From NCBI GenBank assembly GCA_964533275.1, contig CAZHJK010000006.1, forward strand, positions 41,329-105,328: a stretch of 64,000 nt of DNA. The letters run 5' to 3'. Below, one piece after another: positions 33,943 to 42,300 of this stretch. The translations under genes were made by a program, and so were the position numbers. Each line of letters begins with the position of its first letter. Position 1 is the stretch's first letter. The notes under the pieces are model-generated. The model ran no database searches. It was not told the DNA's origin and saw only the letters and a list, made by a program, of their open reading frames with translations. Source of the DNA: CAZHJK01 sp964533275 (GTDB taxonomy: Bacteria; Bacillota; Clostridia; Eubacteriales; Garciellaceae).

Positions 33943-34137
33943 TTAATGTCTTACAATAATATAACAGCCATTATCTAAATCATGTACCATTCCTAATGTT
34001 GTTTTTGCTATATATAATGCTACCTTTTTCCTTTCTTCTTCATCCTTGGCATAAAAAACCGGTACTCCACCAGAAGAAACTTTTTCCGGATTAATTGTAA
34101 CTACTGCTATTATATATTCCTTTATTCCAATATCCAT
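33943..34137 (-). CDS. Capping complex subunit for YIEGIA
   Basis: A 64-residue protein, MDIGIKEYIIAVVTINPEKV, with the GGVPVFYAKDEEERKKVALYI core, characteristic of the small partner encoded directly after YIEGIA-family membrane proteins in spore formers. The name reflects genomic pairing; its biochemical role is not established. It lies 12 bases after the YIEGIA gene. Confidence 0.85.
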   Translation of the reverse strand: MDIGIKEYIIAVVTINPEKVSSGGVPVFYAKDEEERKKVALYIAKTTLGMVHDLDNGCYIIVRH

Positions 34138-34149
34138 ATATATTCTCCT

Positions 34150-35076
34150 TTAATCAGCAGCTTTATATCCTGCACGAGATTCAAGTGGTTTTCTTTTTGA
34201 ACTTTCTAATACTGGTACTCTATTCACAGCCTCAATGAAACATTCAATATCAGGTTCCATCGTTAAAATCAGCATACCAACACTGCCATTTTCAGGGTCT
34301 CGTCTTGCTAATGGAGTAAAGTCTGGTTCATCTACATCCTTCCTTATCCCTAGTTGAGCAGCCGCATTATGTTGTATAGCTTGTCGCTGACCAACATTTG
34401 CCAAAGTAGCTCGAGCATCATCATCCTTTGGTGTAATTATCACAGCCATTGCCTTATCTTGTAGTATTTTTTTTGAATCATCTAATCCAATATTCATAAT
34501 AACTATATTATCTACACATAATAAAGGTCCCTTAAAATTTATTTCACCTTGCTTTACATCTGCAATGTCCTTTATTATCTTACCTTTTGTAATATTACTA
34601 AGAAAAGTTATGCACAGTAATCCAATAATCCCTCCGATTATATATAAAGTATAAAATTTTGCTTCATTATCAATAACAATAAGATATAGTTGTGTACATA
34701 AACTTGTTATAAGTGCAGTTAGCATCGCCACATAATTCCTTGATTCAAAAGCCTTGGCAATATCTTCTATATATGCTTTTCCTCTAGAAACTAATTCAGT
34801 TTCCTCTAAATTGGATAAACTTTCTCTCTCCATATTCCTAATTTCCCTAAATTGTGAAGCGGCTAATGCGAGAAATGTCATTGCTGAAAAATCCTTTTCT
34901 AAAAGTGCAGGAATAGCAACCGCTCCTAAAGATGCAGCTACTATCCCTAAAGTTAAATGGGATATATAACCTTGAGGATAACTCGGATATTGTCTATAAT
35001 CAGTCCTTAAAAGATTTATCCTTGCTAATAGACCCATTATTATCGCAATAGAAATTACAGGTATATACTCATTCAT
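34150..35076 (-). CDS. YIEGIA family membrane protein
   Basis: A 308-residue membrane protein with helices near 5-20, 40-75, 115-135 and 140-160, and a cytosolic C-terminal part. The family's name motif appears as YIEDIA in SRGKAYIEDIAKAFESRNYV (residues about 97-110). The segment SQFREIRNMERESLSNLEE precedes it. The C-terminal MAVIITPKDDDARATLANVGQRQ and DFTPLARRDPENGSVG segments are typical. It occurs only in spore-forming Firmicutes with the small capping subunit that follows. The function is unknown, probably sporulation-related. Confidence 0.88.
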   Translation of the reverse strand: MNEYIPVISIAIIMGLLARINLLRTDYRQYPSYPQGYISHLTLGIVAASLGAVAIPALLEKDFSAMTFLALAASQFREIRNMERESLSNLEETELVSRGKAYIEDIAKAFESRNYVAMLTALITSLCTQLYLIVIDNEAKFYTLYIIGGIIGLLCITFLSNITKGKIIKDIADVKQGEINFKGPLLCVDNIVIMNIGLDDSKKILQDKAMAVIITPKDDDARATLANVGQRQAIQHNAAAQLGIRKDVDEPDFTPLARRDPENGSVGMLILTMEPDIECFIEAVNRVPVLESSKRKPLESRAGYKAAD

Positions 35077-35089
35077 AATTATCTCTCCA

Positions 35090-36208
35090 TTACTTTTTCT
35101 TTCTACCTAAAAAACTAGAAAAAGTTCCACCAAATTTTGATCGTAATTCTTTGCCTCCAGTACTAATGAATAAAAACCCTATTCCTAAAATTGCTGCTAT
35201 TCCTAGGACAATAAGAATTCCTCTTCCTGAACCTGTATTATCTGTAGCAGCAGGTTTAGTATTTTTAACTGTCTTACCTGGTTCACCATCTTCAGCAGGC
35301 GCTTTCTCCTCTCCACCAAATACAGCAACTTTAATTACATCCGCAAAGGATGCAGCTGTTTTTTCAGCAGCTTCTCGAGTATTCTTATGGGCACCCATTT
35401 CTAATAAAATAGTATTTGGAGCAAGATCTTGATTGTAACCTCCCTTACCCATAAATATATCCTTAATCATTCCTGGATACATTTCATCAGCAACTGCTTT
35501 AAGTTTATATGCTAAATTTTTATTTTTTTCTATATTTTGATTTTTCTGTCCTAAAACAAGCCTTACCTTTGTTGCATCTTCACCGTCTAATTCATATGCA
35601 TATTGCTCAGGTGGTATAGCGTCCCGATGAACATCAAAAATTGCTGAAGGATTTTGTTTTAAAATTTCTTCTTTGGTAGGACGTGATCTTCTATAGGCAC
35701 CGGCATCATGAGGGAGATGTAAATCTTGTTTATGAATTACATTAATTTCTTTTTCCTCTAACCCCTTCTTTAGTGCCTCCCCAACTTTATATATACCACC
35801 TTTACCATTTATACTATATTGCCCATCTGACGGTTCATAGGATTCATCACTATGGGTATGAAATAGACCGATCTTACGATCTTCCGGTTGCAGCATTAAT
35901 GCTAAAGCTTGTTCCTCTATAATGGAAATCTCCGGTAATTTTACATCCTCTTTATATTCTGCATAACCGATATATCCATTATCTTTAACCTCTACTATTT
36001 CATATAATTTATTATCTCCACTAACATATTCATCCCCTGTTGTAACAGCATGTGCAATCATAAATAATAAATCACTAGTTTCCTTATTGTAAATAGTATA
36101 ATAACCTTCTTCTTCGTACCAGTCATCTGCATAAACAGTACTTGTTGATGTGAAAACAATTAATAAAATAAAGGAAAATATAATTATTTTAGACTTATTT
36201 TTCATCAT
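35090..36208 (-). CDS. SpoIIP-like cell wall hydrolase, membrane-bound
   Basis: SpoIIP-family amidase/endopeptidases thin septal peptidoglycan during engulfment. The protein (about 372 residues) has a signal/anchor at about 5-25, a catalytic SpoIIP domain with FHTHSDESYEPSDG, AIFDVHRDAIPPEQY and TILLEMGAHKNTREAAEKTA (zinc-ligand His and Glu), and a C-terminal membrane helix (about 330-350). The two-membrane-span layout differs from classical SpoIIP. The ATG at 36206-36208 is chosen because AAGGGTGGG lies just upstream; it overlaps the stop region of the DUF1614 gene. Confidence 0.88.
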   Translation of the reverse strand: MMKNKSKIIIFSFILLIVFTSTSTVYADDWYEEEGYYTIYNKETSDLLFMIAHAVTTGDEYVSGDNKLYEIVEVKDNGYIGYAEYKEDVKLPEISIIEEQALALMLQPEDRKIGLFHTHSDESYEPSDGQYSINGKGGIYKVGEALKKGLEEKEINVIHKQDLHLPHDAGAYRRSRPTKEEILKQNPSAIFDVHRDAIPPEQYAYELDGEDATKVRLVLGQKNQNIEKNKNLAYKLKAVADEMYPGMIKDIFMGKGGYNQDLAPNTILLEMGAHKNTREAAEKTAASFADVIKVAVFGGEEKAPAEDGEPGKTVKNTKPAATDNTGSGRGILIVLGIAAILGIGFLFISTGGKELRSKFGGTFSSFLGRKKK

Positions 36209-36923
36209 TGTTCCCACCCTTATCCTGTAGATTTTCACCTTTTTTCAATTCATCATCTCCTAAAGTACTAGCAAATTCAGAATGATTAAATGTCATATTC
36301 TTTTTATTAGTACCTCCTTGCATTTTTTCTCTTGCTTCACCAATAAATTCTGCAAGCAGTACTGCAATAATTCCTGATATTACGATAGCATCTATTACTC
36401 CAGCACCACCAATTTTTATAACTCCAGGTACATTATTATAAACATTTAAAATCACTTGAGCAATATCTGCTAAGACAATCCCCATGATACCTGCAATAAA
36501 GGCAGATCTTCTAGATCTTCCTATAATATAAGCAATTAAACCACCTATTACACCATAAATTAAGAAGGGATCACTAAAAATAGTTGAATATTCCTCACCA
36601 GTAAAAAAGGTGCTAATAAAAAATATTACTATAGCTGAAATTATTGAAGCTATAATCGCTCGAGATTTTTCTTTTCCTGTACCTGCTTTAATAAATAAAT
36701 ATATAGCTAAAGCAATTGGTATTATAGCACCACCTAAGTTCAGACTCATTCTATTTCCTAAGGGTATATTAGGAATAAATGTTCCTATTATCATTGCAAC
36801 GAGAAATAATACTGCAGTTTTATCATTTAAACGCATTCTATCTAAAACTGTATGAGCGAATCCAAATAAAATAAGTATAGTCAATATGCTTAATAAAAGA
36901 ATGCCTAATGGCATGACTTTCAC
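36195..36923 (-). CDS. DUF1614 family membrane protein
   Basis: A 242-residue multi-pass membrane protein with about seven hydrophobic helices (for example 4-24, 35-53, 60-78, 85-108, 118-132) and a hydrophilic C-terminal tail from about 205. The block TFIPNIPLGNRMSLNLGGAI and the IKIGGAGVIDAIVISGIIAV segment are the family fingerprints. The function is unknown. It is the first gene of the DUF1614-SpoIIP-YIEGIA-capping cluster, consistent with a membrane complex made during sporulation. Confidence 0.82.
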   Translation of the reverse strand: MKVMPLGILLLSILTILILFGFAHTVLDRMRLNDKTAVLFLVAMIIGTFIPNIPLGNRMSLNLGGAIIPIALAIYLFIKAGTGKEKSRAIIASIISAIVIFFISTFFTGEEYSTIFSDPFLIYGVIGGLIAYIIGRSRRSAFIAGIMGIVLADIAQVILNVYNNVPGVIKIGGAGVIDAIVISGIIAVLLAEFIGEAREKMQGGTNKKNMTFNHSEFASTLGDDELKKGENLQDKGGNNDEK

Positions 36924-36977
36924 CTCTCTTTTTATATTGTATTCTTAGATTTCCCAAATTTTTTTTAAAATATGCAA

Positions 36978-37001
36978 AAGAAAAGCGTGCAAAAAGCACG
37001 C
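36978..37001 (-). terminator. pgeF terminator
   Basis: Stem GCGTGC/GCACGC with an AAAAA loop, followed on the minus strand by TTTTCTTTTG. Confidence 0.9.
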
Positions 37002-37044
37002 GAATTCAAATATAAAATATTTGTTATTAAAAAAGTAAATACTA

Positions 37045-37857
37045 TTAAATTAATTGTAATAATGCAGCTAGACTACCTGTATTACCATTATCTCCTCTAT
37101 GAGAGAAAAAGATTTCCTTATTACATTTTGTACATATATCACTAATAGTAATATTCTTTAATTGAACTCCCATTTCAATCAATTGGTCTTGATTGAGCTT
37201 CCATAAATCAACCATATATTTACCGTTATCCTTTAAAGTATAGTATTGTTTTGGATTAACAAAATTTAAATTTATTTGCTCTATTACTTCACCCCCTACC
37301 TCAAAGCAACAAGAACCAATAGATGGACCTATAGCAACTAAACAATCTTCAGGCTTTGTAGAAAAGTATTTAATCATTTGATATAGGGTTTTTTGTCCTA
37401 TTTTACTTATAGTTCCTTTCCAACCTGCATGGGATAACCCTATTGCCTTTTGAACAGGATCTATAAAAAATAGTGGCACACAATCTGCATAAAAGGTTAC
37501 TAAAGCAACCTCTTTTTCTTCAGTAATTAGCCCATCAACACCTACAATCTTATTATTACTAAAGAGGTTATTAGCTCTATGAGATTTATCAACCTTTAAT
37601 ACCTTATCTCCATGTACTTGATCTGAAAATACCATATGTTCTATTGGAATTTCTAATGCCTGGCTTAGCAATGTATAATTTTTGAATATATTCTCTTTTT
37701 TATCATTTTTTTTCGTACCTAAATTTAAACTATACAGTGGAGCACTACTTACGCCACCTAATCTTGTAGAAAAACCATGCTTAACAAGCCCTGTTTCTTC
37801 AAAGGACGGTATTTTATAATATACCAGATTACCTATAGAAGATTTTTTGAAATTCAA
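37045..37857 (-). CDS. pgeF: Peptidoglycan editing factor PgeF (YfiH / DUF152, multicopper-oxidase-fold)
   Basis: PgeF/YlmD/YfiH proteins remove mis-incorporated L-Ser-containing muropeptide precursors; older annotations read polyphenol oxidase or laccase-domain protein, and purine nucleoside activity has been described for some. The motifs are KHGFSTRLGGVSSAPLYSLN, FADC-like YADCVPLFFIDP, HAGWKGT (copper/zinc ligands) and SCCFEVGGEVI. The frame starts with a GTG at 37869, but GGTGG lies five bases before a TTG at 37855-37857, which I prefer (270 residues). Confidence 0.93.
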   Translation of the reverse strand: MNFKKSSIGNLVYYKIPSFEETGLVKHGFSTRLGGVSSAPLYSLNLGTKKNDKKENIFKNYTLLSQALEIPIEHMVFSDQVHGDKVLKVDKSHRANNLFSNNKIVGVDGLITEEKEVALVTFYADCVPLFFIDPVQKAIGLSHAGWKGTISKIGQKTLYQMIKYFSTKPEDCLVAIGPSIGSCCFEVGGEVIEQINLNFVNPKQYYTLKDNGKYMVDLWKLNQDQLIEMGVQLKNITISDICTKCNKEIFFSHRGDNGNTGSLAALLQLI

Positions 37858-38008
37858 AATAACCACCACCCCTTATTTTTATTATATGTATATTTTTAAA
37901 AAACAAACAAAAACATTGTTTAATAATTATTATATTAGGGTAATAAATCAATATAACATGATAACCCCTGAAACACCTTAATACTTTTCGATTTCTTCCC
38001 ACAAATAT

Positions 38009-38036
38009 AAAGACCGAGTAAAATTACTCGGTCTTT
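38009..38036 (-). terminator. csoR-rseC terminator
   Basis: A perfect 13-bp stem AAAGACCGAGTAA/TTACTCGGTCTTT with a two-base centre, followed by TATATTTG. It can act on both strands. Confidence 0.88.
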
Positions 38037-38055
38037 ATATTGTATAAAAATTTTA

Positions 38056-38481
38056 TTAATCAATCACTTTACATATAATGGGTTGGAAAGCTTTATCACT
38101 AATAAATCTTTTTTCATTATTTCTTATCACTATATATGATATTAGAGTGAAAAGTATTCCCGCTCCAAACCCGATGTAATTATTCAATTTATTTAAATCC
38201 ATATAGTTTGCAAAAGAATAACCTAATAAACTACCTATTATAAACATTAAAAGAGGAAAGGTATAAATAATTAAAGAGGCTTTTAAAACATTAGTTGTTT
38301 CTGTTTCAATCTCTACTTGATCACCAATTTTTGCTGATACAGGGTTTTTTGCTAATGTCTCCATCACAAGTTTTTCTTGTCCAATTTGGCAAGCTCCACA
38401 GTCACCACAGGCTGTATGGCGTTTAATTTGCACTTTAGCCAGTCCATTTTCAATTTTAACTATAGTTCCTGTTTCCCGCAT
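38056..38481 (-). CDS. rseC: RseC/MucC-like membrane redox protein
   Basis: A SoxR-reducing-system RseC family protein of 141 residues. An N-terminal domain carries a Cys cluster in HTACGDCGACQIG (CxxCxxC), a beta domain (VSAKIGDQVEIETE) and two membrane helices (about 75-93 and 102-122). The family partners with Rnf-type electron transport. The ATG at 38479-38481 follows GAGGGGTGAACGGT. It is co-transcribed with csoR, 13 bases after it, which points to metal-responsive expression. Confidence 0.85.
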   Translation of the reverse strand: MRETGTIVKIENGLAKVQIKRHTACGDCGACQIGQEKLVMETLAKNPVSAKIGDQVEIETETTNVLKASLIIYTFPLLMFIIGSLLGYSFANYMDLNKLNNYIGFGAGILFTLISYIVIRNNEKRFISDKAFQPIICKVID

Positions 38482-38494
38482 ACCGTTCACCCCT

Positions 38495-38764
38495 CTATTT
38501 CATATATTTAAGCATAATTTTAATTAGTTCATCTACTTCTTCATCCTTGTTTTCCTCAACTGCTCCCTTAATACAGGTCTTTAAATGTTCTTCTAAAATA
38601 ATGCCTCCAACTTTTTCTAATGCTGCTTTTGCAGCAGTTATCTGTATAAGTATATCACTGCAGTATTTCCCATTTTCAACCATCTTTTGAATGCCCTTAA
38701 CTTGACCTTCTATCCTCTTTAATCTATTTAATAAGGCTTCATTATCTTTTTCCTTAGAAATCAT
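38495..38764 (-). CDS. csoR: CsoR/FrmR family metal-sensing repressor
   Basis: An all-helical DNA-binding repressor of 89 residues. NRLKRIEGQVKGIQKMVENG is the core helix. The ligand set is Cys in YCSDIL and His and Cys in EEHLKTCIKG, the C-H-C pattern of copper sensors of the CsoR type. It is preceded by a near-consensus promoter and an imperfect ATACCCC...GTAT dyad, so autoregulation is likely. No copper ATPase or chaperone lies in this window, so the effector remains unproved. Confidence 0.9.
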   Translation of the reverse strand: MISKEKDNEALLNRLKRIEGQVKGIQKMVENGKYCSDILIQITAAKAALEKVGGIILEEHLKTCIKGAVEENKDEEVDELIKIMLKYMK

Positions 38765-38812
38765 TTCTACCTCCTACTAAATTATAATAGCACTAATATT
38801 ACTAATATCTTA

Positions 38813-38829
38813 TACCCCTATTCAGTATA
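38813..38829. promoter_or_regulatory. Putative CsoR operator
   Basis: ATACCCCTATTCAGTAT lies just downstream of the -10 box. The ATAC/GTAT arms and CCCC core resemble known CsoR operators. Confidence 0.55.
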
Positions 38830-38831
38830 TA

Positions 38832-38860
38832 TTATAATGCAAGAGAACATTCATGTCAAT
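38832..38860 (-). promoter_or_regulatory. Consensus promoter of csoR-rseC
   Basis: Minus strand TTGACA (38855-38860), a 17-base spacer and TATAAT (38832-38837), a perfect sigma-A consensus. Confidence 0.88.
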
Positions 38861-38890
38861 GTAAGCTATAAGCTTGTTTTTTGTTGTTTT

Positions 38891-40678
38891 TTATTCTTTC
38901 TCTTTTATATTTATGCCTAATTCTTCTAATCTTTCTTCTTCGGCAATTGAAGGAGCTTCAGTCATTAAGCAAGAATGGTTTTGAGTTTTAGGAAAAGCAA
39001 TAACATCCTTTATATTCTCTGTATTAGTTAACATCATAACAAGACGATCTAAGCCAAAAGCAATTCCTCCATGGGGGGGTGTACCATATTTAAATGCTTC
39101 CATTAAAAATCCAAATTGTTCCCATGCCTTATCCTTTGTAAACCCTAATACATTAAACATCTTTTCCTGTAATTCACTACTATGGATTCGTATACTGCCG
39201 CCTCCTAATTCAACTCCATTTACTACTAAATCATATGCCTTAGCCCTTGCCTTTCCTGGATCGCTTTCTAGTATATATATATCATCCTCAAGAGGTGAAG
39301 TGAATGGATGGTGCATAGCAGTATATCTTTCTTCTTCATGATCAAATTCAAGTAAGGGAAATTCTGTTATCCATAAAAATTTAAACTCAGTATTATCAGT
39401 TAATTGTAATTTTCTAGAGAGCTCTAATCTTAATTGACCTAATGCATCATAAACAATCTGTTTTTGATCAGCTACAATTAAAATAAGGTCTCCTTCCTCC
39501 GCCTCCATAGTTTTAATTATATTTTCTAACTCGCTTTCCTCAAGAAATTTAGAAATTGGTGATTTAACGGAATTCTCCTTAACATTTATCCAAGCTAAAC
39601 CCTTTGCCTTGTATAATTTAACAAATTCACCCAGAGCATCAATCTCTCTTCTACTAAACTTTTCTCCACAACCCTTTGCATTAATTGCCCTAACACTACC
39701 TCCACTAGCAATTGCATTACTGAAAACTTTAAAATCACTATTAGTTACTATATTAGTTAAGTCCTTTAATTCAAAGCCAAAGCGTATATCTGGTTTATCC
39801 GACCCAAATCTATCCATTGCCTCTTGATAGGTCATCCGTTGTATAGGTGTTGTTATATCATAATTCCTTATCTTTTTAAAAACTTCTGCAATTAATCCTT
39901 CATTTATGCTAATAATATCCTCTTCATTAACAAATGACATTTCTATATCTATTTGAGTAAATTCTGGTTGTCGATCTGCTCTTAAATCTTCATCCCTAAA
40001 GCATTTAACAATTTGAAAATAACGATCCATACCGGATACCATTAGTATTTGTTTAAACAATTGAGGGGACTGGGGCAAAGCAAAAAATCTTCCCATCTGT
40101 ACTCTACTAGGTACTAAAAAATCCCTAGCACCCTCAGGTGTTGGTTTAGTCAGGATAGGAGTTTCAATCTCAATAAATCCTTTTTGATCTAGGTAGTCAC
40201 GTATAGTTTTACTAATTCTATGACGCACCATTAATATATTCTGCATTTTTGGCTTTCTTAGATCAAGGTATCTATATTTTAAACGAATATTCTCTGATAT
40301 ATTATCTTCATCCTCTATATATATTGGTGGTGTTTGGGCAGTATTTAATATATCTAGTTGTTCTGCTTTTATCTCTATATACCCTGTAAGAATATTTTCA
40401 TTATTTTGACCTTCTTCTCTAGGAGTTATCTTTCCTACAATAGATAGAACAAATTCATTTCTAATATCGCTAGCTGTTTCAAAAGCCTTCTCACTAATGT
40501 CCTTATCAAAAACTACTTGTATAATCCCGCTACGATCTCGCAAATTTACAAAAATTAAACCACCAAGATCTCTTCGTCTTTGAACCCATCCCGTAACTTT
40601 AACAATATCTCCAATATTTTTTGTACTTAATGTACCACATGTATGGGTGCGTTTTGAAGTTTTCATGTTTTTATACAT
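38891..40678 (-). CDS. aspS: Aspartyl-tRNA synthetase
   Basis: Class II synthetase of bacterial type (595 residues). The N-terminal OB-fold anticodon domain has GWVQRRRDLGGLIFVNLRDRSG. The class II motif 2 region (FRDEDLRADRQPEFTQIDIE) is followed by the GAD insertion domain and motif 3 (GIAFGLDRLVMML). GGAGGG lies five bases before the ATG at 40676-40678, which overlaps the end of hisS by eight bases. The upstream in-frame start is not needed. It belongs to the T-box-controlled hisS-aspS operon. Confidence 0.97.
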   Translation of the reverse strand: MYKNMKTSKRTHTCGTLSTKNIGDIVKVTGWVQRRRDLGGLIFVNLRDRSGIIQVVFDKDISEKAFETASDIRNEFVLSIVGKITPREEGQNNENILTGYIEIKAEQLDILNTAQTPPIYIEDEDNISENIRLKYRYLDLRKPKMQNILMVRHRISKTIRDYLDQKGFIEIETPILTKPTPEGARDFLVPSRVQMGRFFALPQSPQLFKQILMVSGMDRYFQIVKCFRDEDLRADRQPEFTQIDIEMSFVNEEDIISINEGLIAEVFKKIRNYDITTPIQRMTYQEAMDRFGSDKPDIRFGFELKDLTNIVTNSDFKVFSNAIASGGSVRAINAKGCGEKFSRREIDALGEFVKLYKAKGLAWINVKENSVKSPISKFLEESELENIIKTMEAEEGDLILIVADQKQIVYDALGQLRLELSRKLQLTDNTEFKFLWITEFPLLEFDHEEERYTAMHHPFTSPLEDDIYILESDPGKARAKAYDLVVNGVELGGGSIRIHSSELQEKMFNVLGFTKDKAWEQFGFLMEAFKYGTPPHGGIAFGLDRLVMMLTNTENIKDVIAFPKTQNHSCLMTEAPSIAEEERLEELGINIKEKE

Positions 40679-41954
40679 TTTTTCCCTCCTCTTTTCCAAA
40701 GATATCAAACATAATTTCTTTAATTAATGATATATTTACATTTTTTTGCTCTCCAGTTATCATATCTTTTAAAATTGCTGTGTCATTTATAATTTCTTCT
40801 TCCCCAAGTATTAAAACATATTTAGCATTTATTTTATTAGCATATTTTAGTTGAGCCTTCAAACTTCTATCCATATAATTTTTCTCTGCTTTGATATCCA
40901 TCTTTCTTAGCTTGTAAATAATTTGAAAAGCTTTTTCATCAGCTTCTTTTCCTAAAGTAGCTATATACAAATCAAAATTCTTTGGATTTTCAATAGGTAT
41001 ATTTTGGTTTTCAAGTGATAATAAAAGTCTTTCGATTCCCATTCCAAAACCTATCCCAGGAGTAGGAGGACCTCCAACTTCTTCTATAAGTCCATCATAT
41101 CTACCTCCTCCGCATACTGTACCTTGTGCACCAATTTCCTTAGAAATTATTTCAAAGGCTGTTTTTGTATAATAATCAAGACCTCTCACTATACTTGAGT
41201 CAATTACAAAGTCAATTTCTAATTTGTTTAAGTAATTTTGCAATGCATTAAAATGAATTGAACATTCCTCACATAGATAGTCAATCATTAAGGGTGCATC
41301 CCTCAACTCATTTTGGCAGCTTTCAACTTTACAATCCAATATACGCATCGGATTCTTTTCATATCTTTCATTACATGTACCACATAAACTTGATAACCTT
41401 GTATGTAGATATTCTTTTAGAATATTATTATATTTTATTCTACAATTAGGACAACCTACACTATTAATATGTAGCATAAGATTTTTTAGACCTAATTTAT
41501 CATAAAGAGCAAGGGCTACACTAATTACTTCAGCATCAATAGAAGGATGTTGGCTTCCAAAGACCTCAATGCCAAATTGGTGGTGAATTCTTAAACGACC
41601 TGCTTGTGGTCTTTCATACCTGAATGCAGGAGTAATATAGTATAATTTTGTAGGCTGAGCATCGGCATAAAGTTTGTTTTCAATAAAAGCTCTAACTACT
41701 GGGGAAGTCCCTTCCGGCTTTAAGGTAATATTTCTTCCTCCTTTATCTTGAAAGGAGTACATTTCTTTTTGTACAATATCTGTTGTATCTCCCACCCCTC
41801 TTTCAAATAGCTCAGTATGCTCAAATTCTGGAGTTCGAATTTCCTTATATCCAAAAGTATCACACAATTCCCTAATAGTCTTCTCAATAAAATGCCATTT
41901 ATAGATTTCTGCTGGAATAATATCCTTAGTTCCTCTTGAAGCTTTAGTTAACAT
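40671..41954 (-). CDS. hisS: Histidyl-tRNA synthetase
   Basis: Class II synthetase (427 residues). It has RGTKDIIP, motif 2 (APAFRYERPQAGRLRIHHQFG region), the histidine loops SIVRGLDYYTKTAFEI and GGGRYDGL, and an anticodon-binding C-terminal domain. GGAGG precedes the ATG. It is the first gene of the T-box-regulated hisS-aspS operon, and its stop overlaps the aspS start. Confidence 0.97.
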   Translation of the reverse strand: MLTKASRGTKDIIPAEIYKWHFIEKTIRELCDTFGYKEIRTPEFEHTELFERGVGDTTDIVQKEMYSFQDKGGRNITLKPEGTSPVVRAFIENKLYADAQPTKLYYITPAFRYERPQAGRLRIHHQFGIEVFGSQHPSIDAEVISVALALYDKLGLKNLMLHINSVGCPNCRIKYNNILKEYLHTRLSSLCGTCNERYEKNPMRILDCKVESCQNELRDAPLMIDYLCEECSIHFNALQNYLNKLEIDFVIDSSIVRGLDYYTKTAFEIISKEIGAQGTVCGGGRYDGLIEEVGGPPTPGIGFGMGIERLLLSLENQNIPIENPKNFDLYIATLGKEADEKAFQIIYKLRKMDIKAEKNYMDRSLKAQLKYANKINAKYVLILGEEEIINDTAILKDMITGEQKNVNISLIKEIMFDIFGKEEGKNV

Positions 41955-41991
41955 TTGTTATACCTCCTATATATTTAATTATTAATTAACA

Positions 41992-42258
41992 AAAAACTCT
42001 CGTCTCTGACATAGTTTTATACAATGTCAGGGACGAGAGCTCGCCCGTGGTGCCACCCTGATTGGAATTAATCCCACTTTTACCTTTAACGCAGGAATAC
42101 GAATGAATTTACTATTTTTCAACTCACCAGTTCAAGAGGGTCATTCCACTAATTCCGACCTAAAAATGTTTTCAGTCTAGACATTTTTTCCCTGATGATC
42201 TTTCTTAGTGTACTATCTCTTTCAATACATTTTTTATGTAATTATTAATTAAATGTTG
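41992..42258 (-). ncRNA. T-box leader of hisS-aspS, apparent GAC (Asp) specifier
   Basis: The minus-strand leader contains the T-box AGGGTGGCACCACGGG near 42043-42060 and a competing terminator (arms near 41997-42012 and 42024-42039, then TTTTTT). Stem I can be drawn with AAGAG/CTCTT below and CACTAA/TTAGTG above an internal loop of AGTA and GAATGACC. In that loop the triplet after GAAT is GAC (minus strand, + 42140-42142), an Asp codon. Neighbouring triplets (TGA, ACC) are not His codons, so I read the specifier as Asp although hisS is the first gene. The pairing was done by eye. Confidence 0.85.
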
Positions 42259-42264
42259 TTAATT

Positions 42265-42293
42265 ATTATAAGCTCTTCTCTTATTTCTGTCAA
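42265..42293 (-). promoter_or_regulatory. Consensus promoter of the hisS-aspS T-box operon
   Basis: Minus strand TTGACA (42288-42293), a 17-base spacer and TATAAT (42265-42270). Confidence 0.9.
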
Positions 42294-42300
42294 CATTATA

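Noticed and set aside
38870..38890. Plus-strand terminator AAGCTATAAGCTT with T-run
   Set aside because: No plus-strand gene lies upstream; short 5-bp stem, probably chance.
42046..42060. Separate small RNA gene before hisS
   Set aside because: The sequence is the T-box motif of the leader, with promoter, Stem I and terminator all in order.
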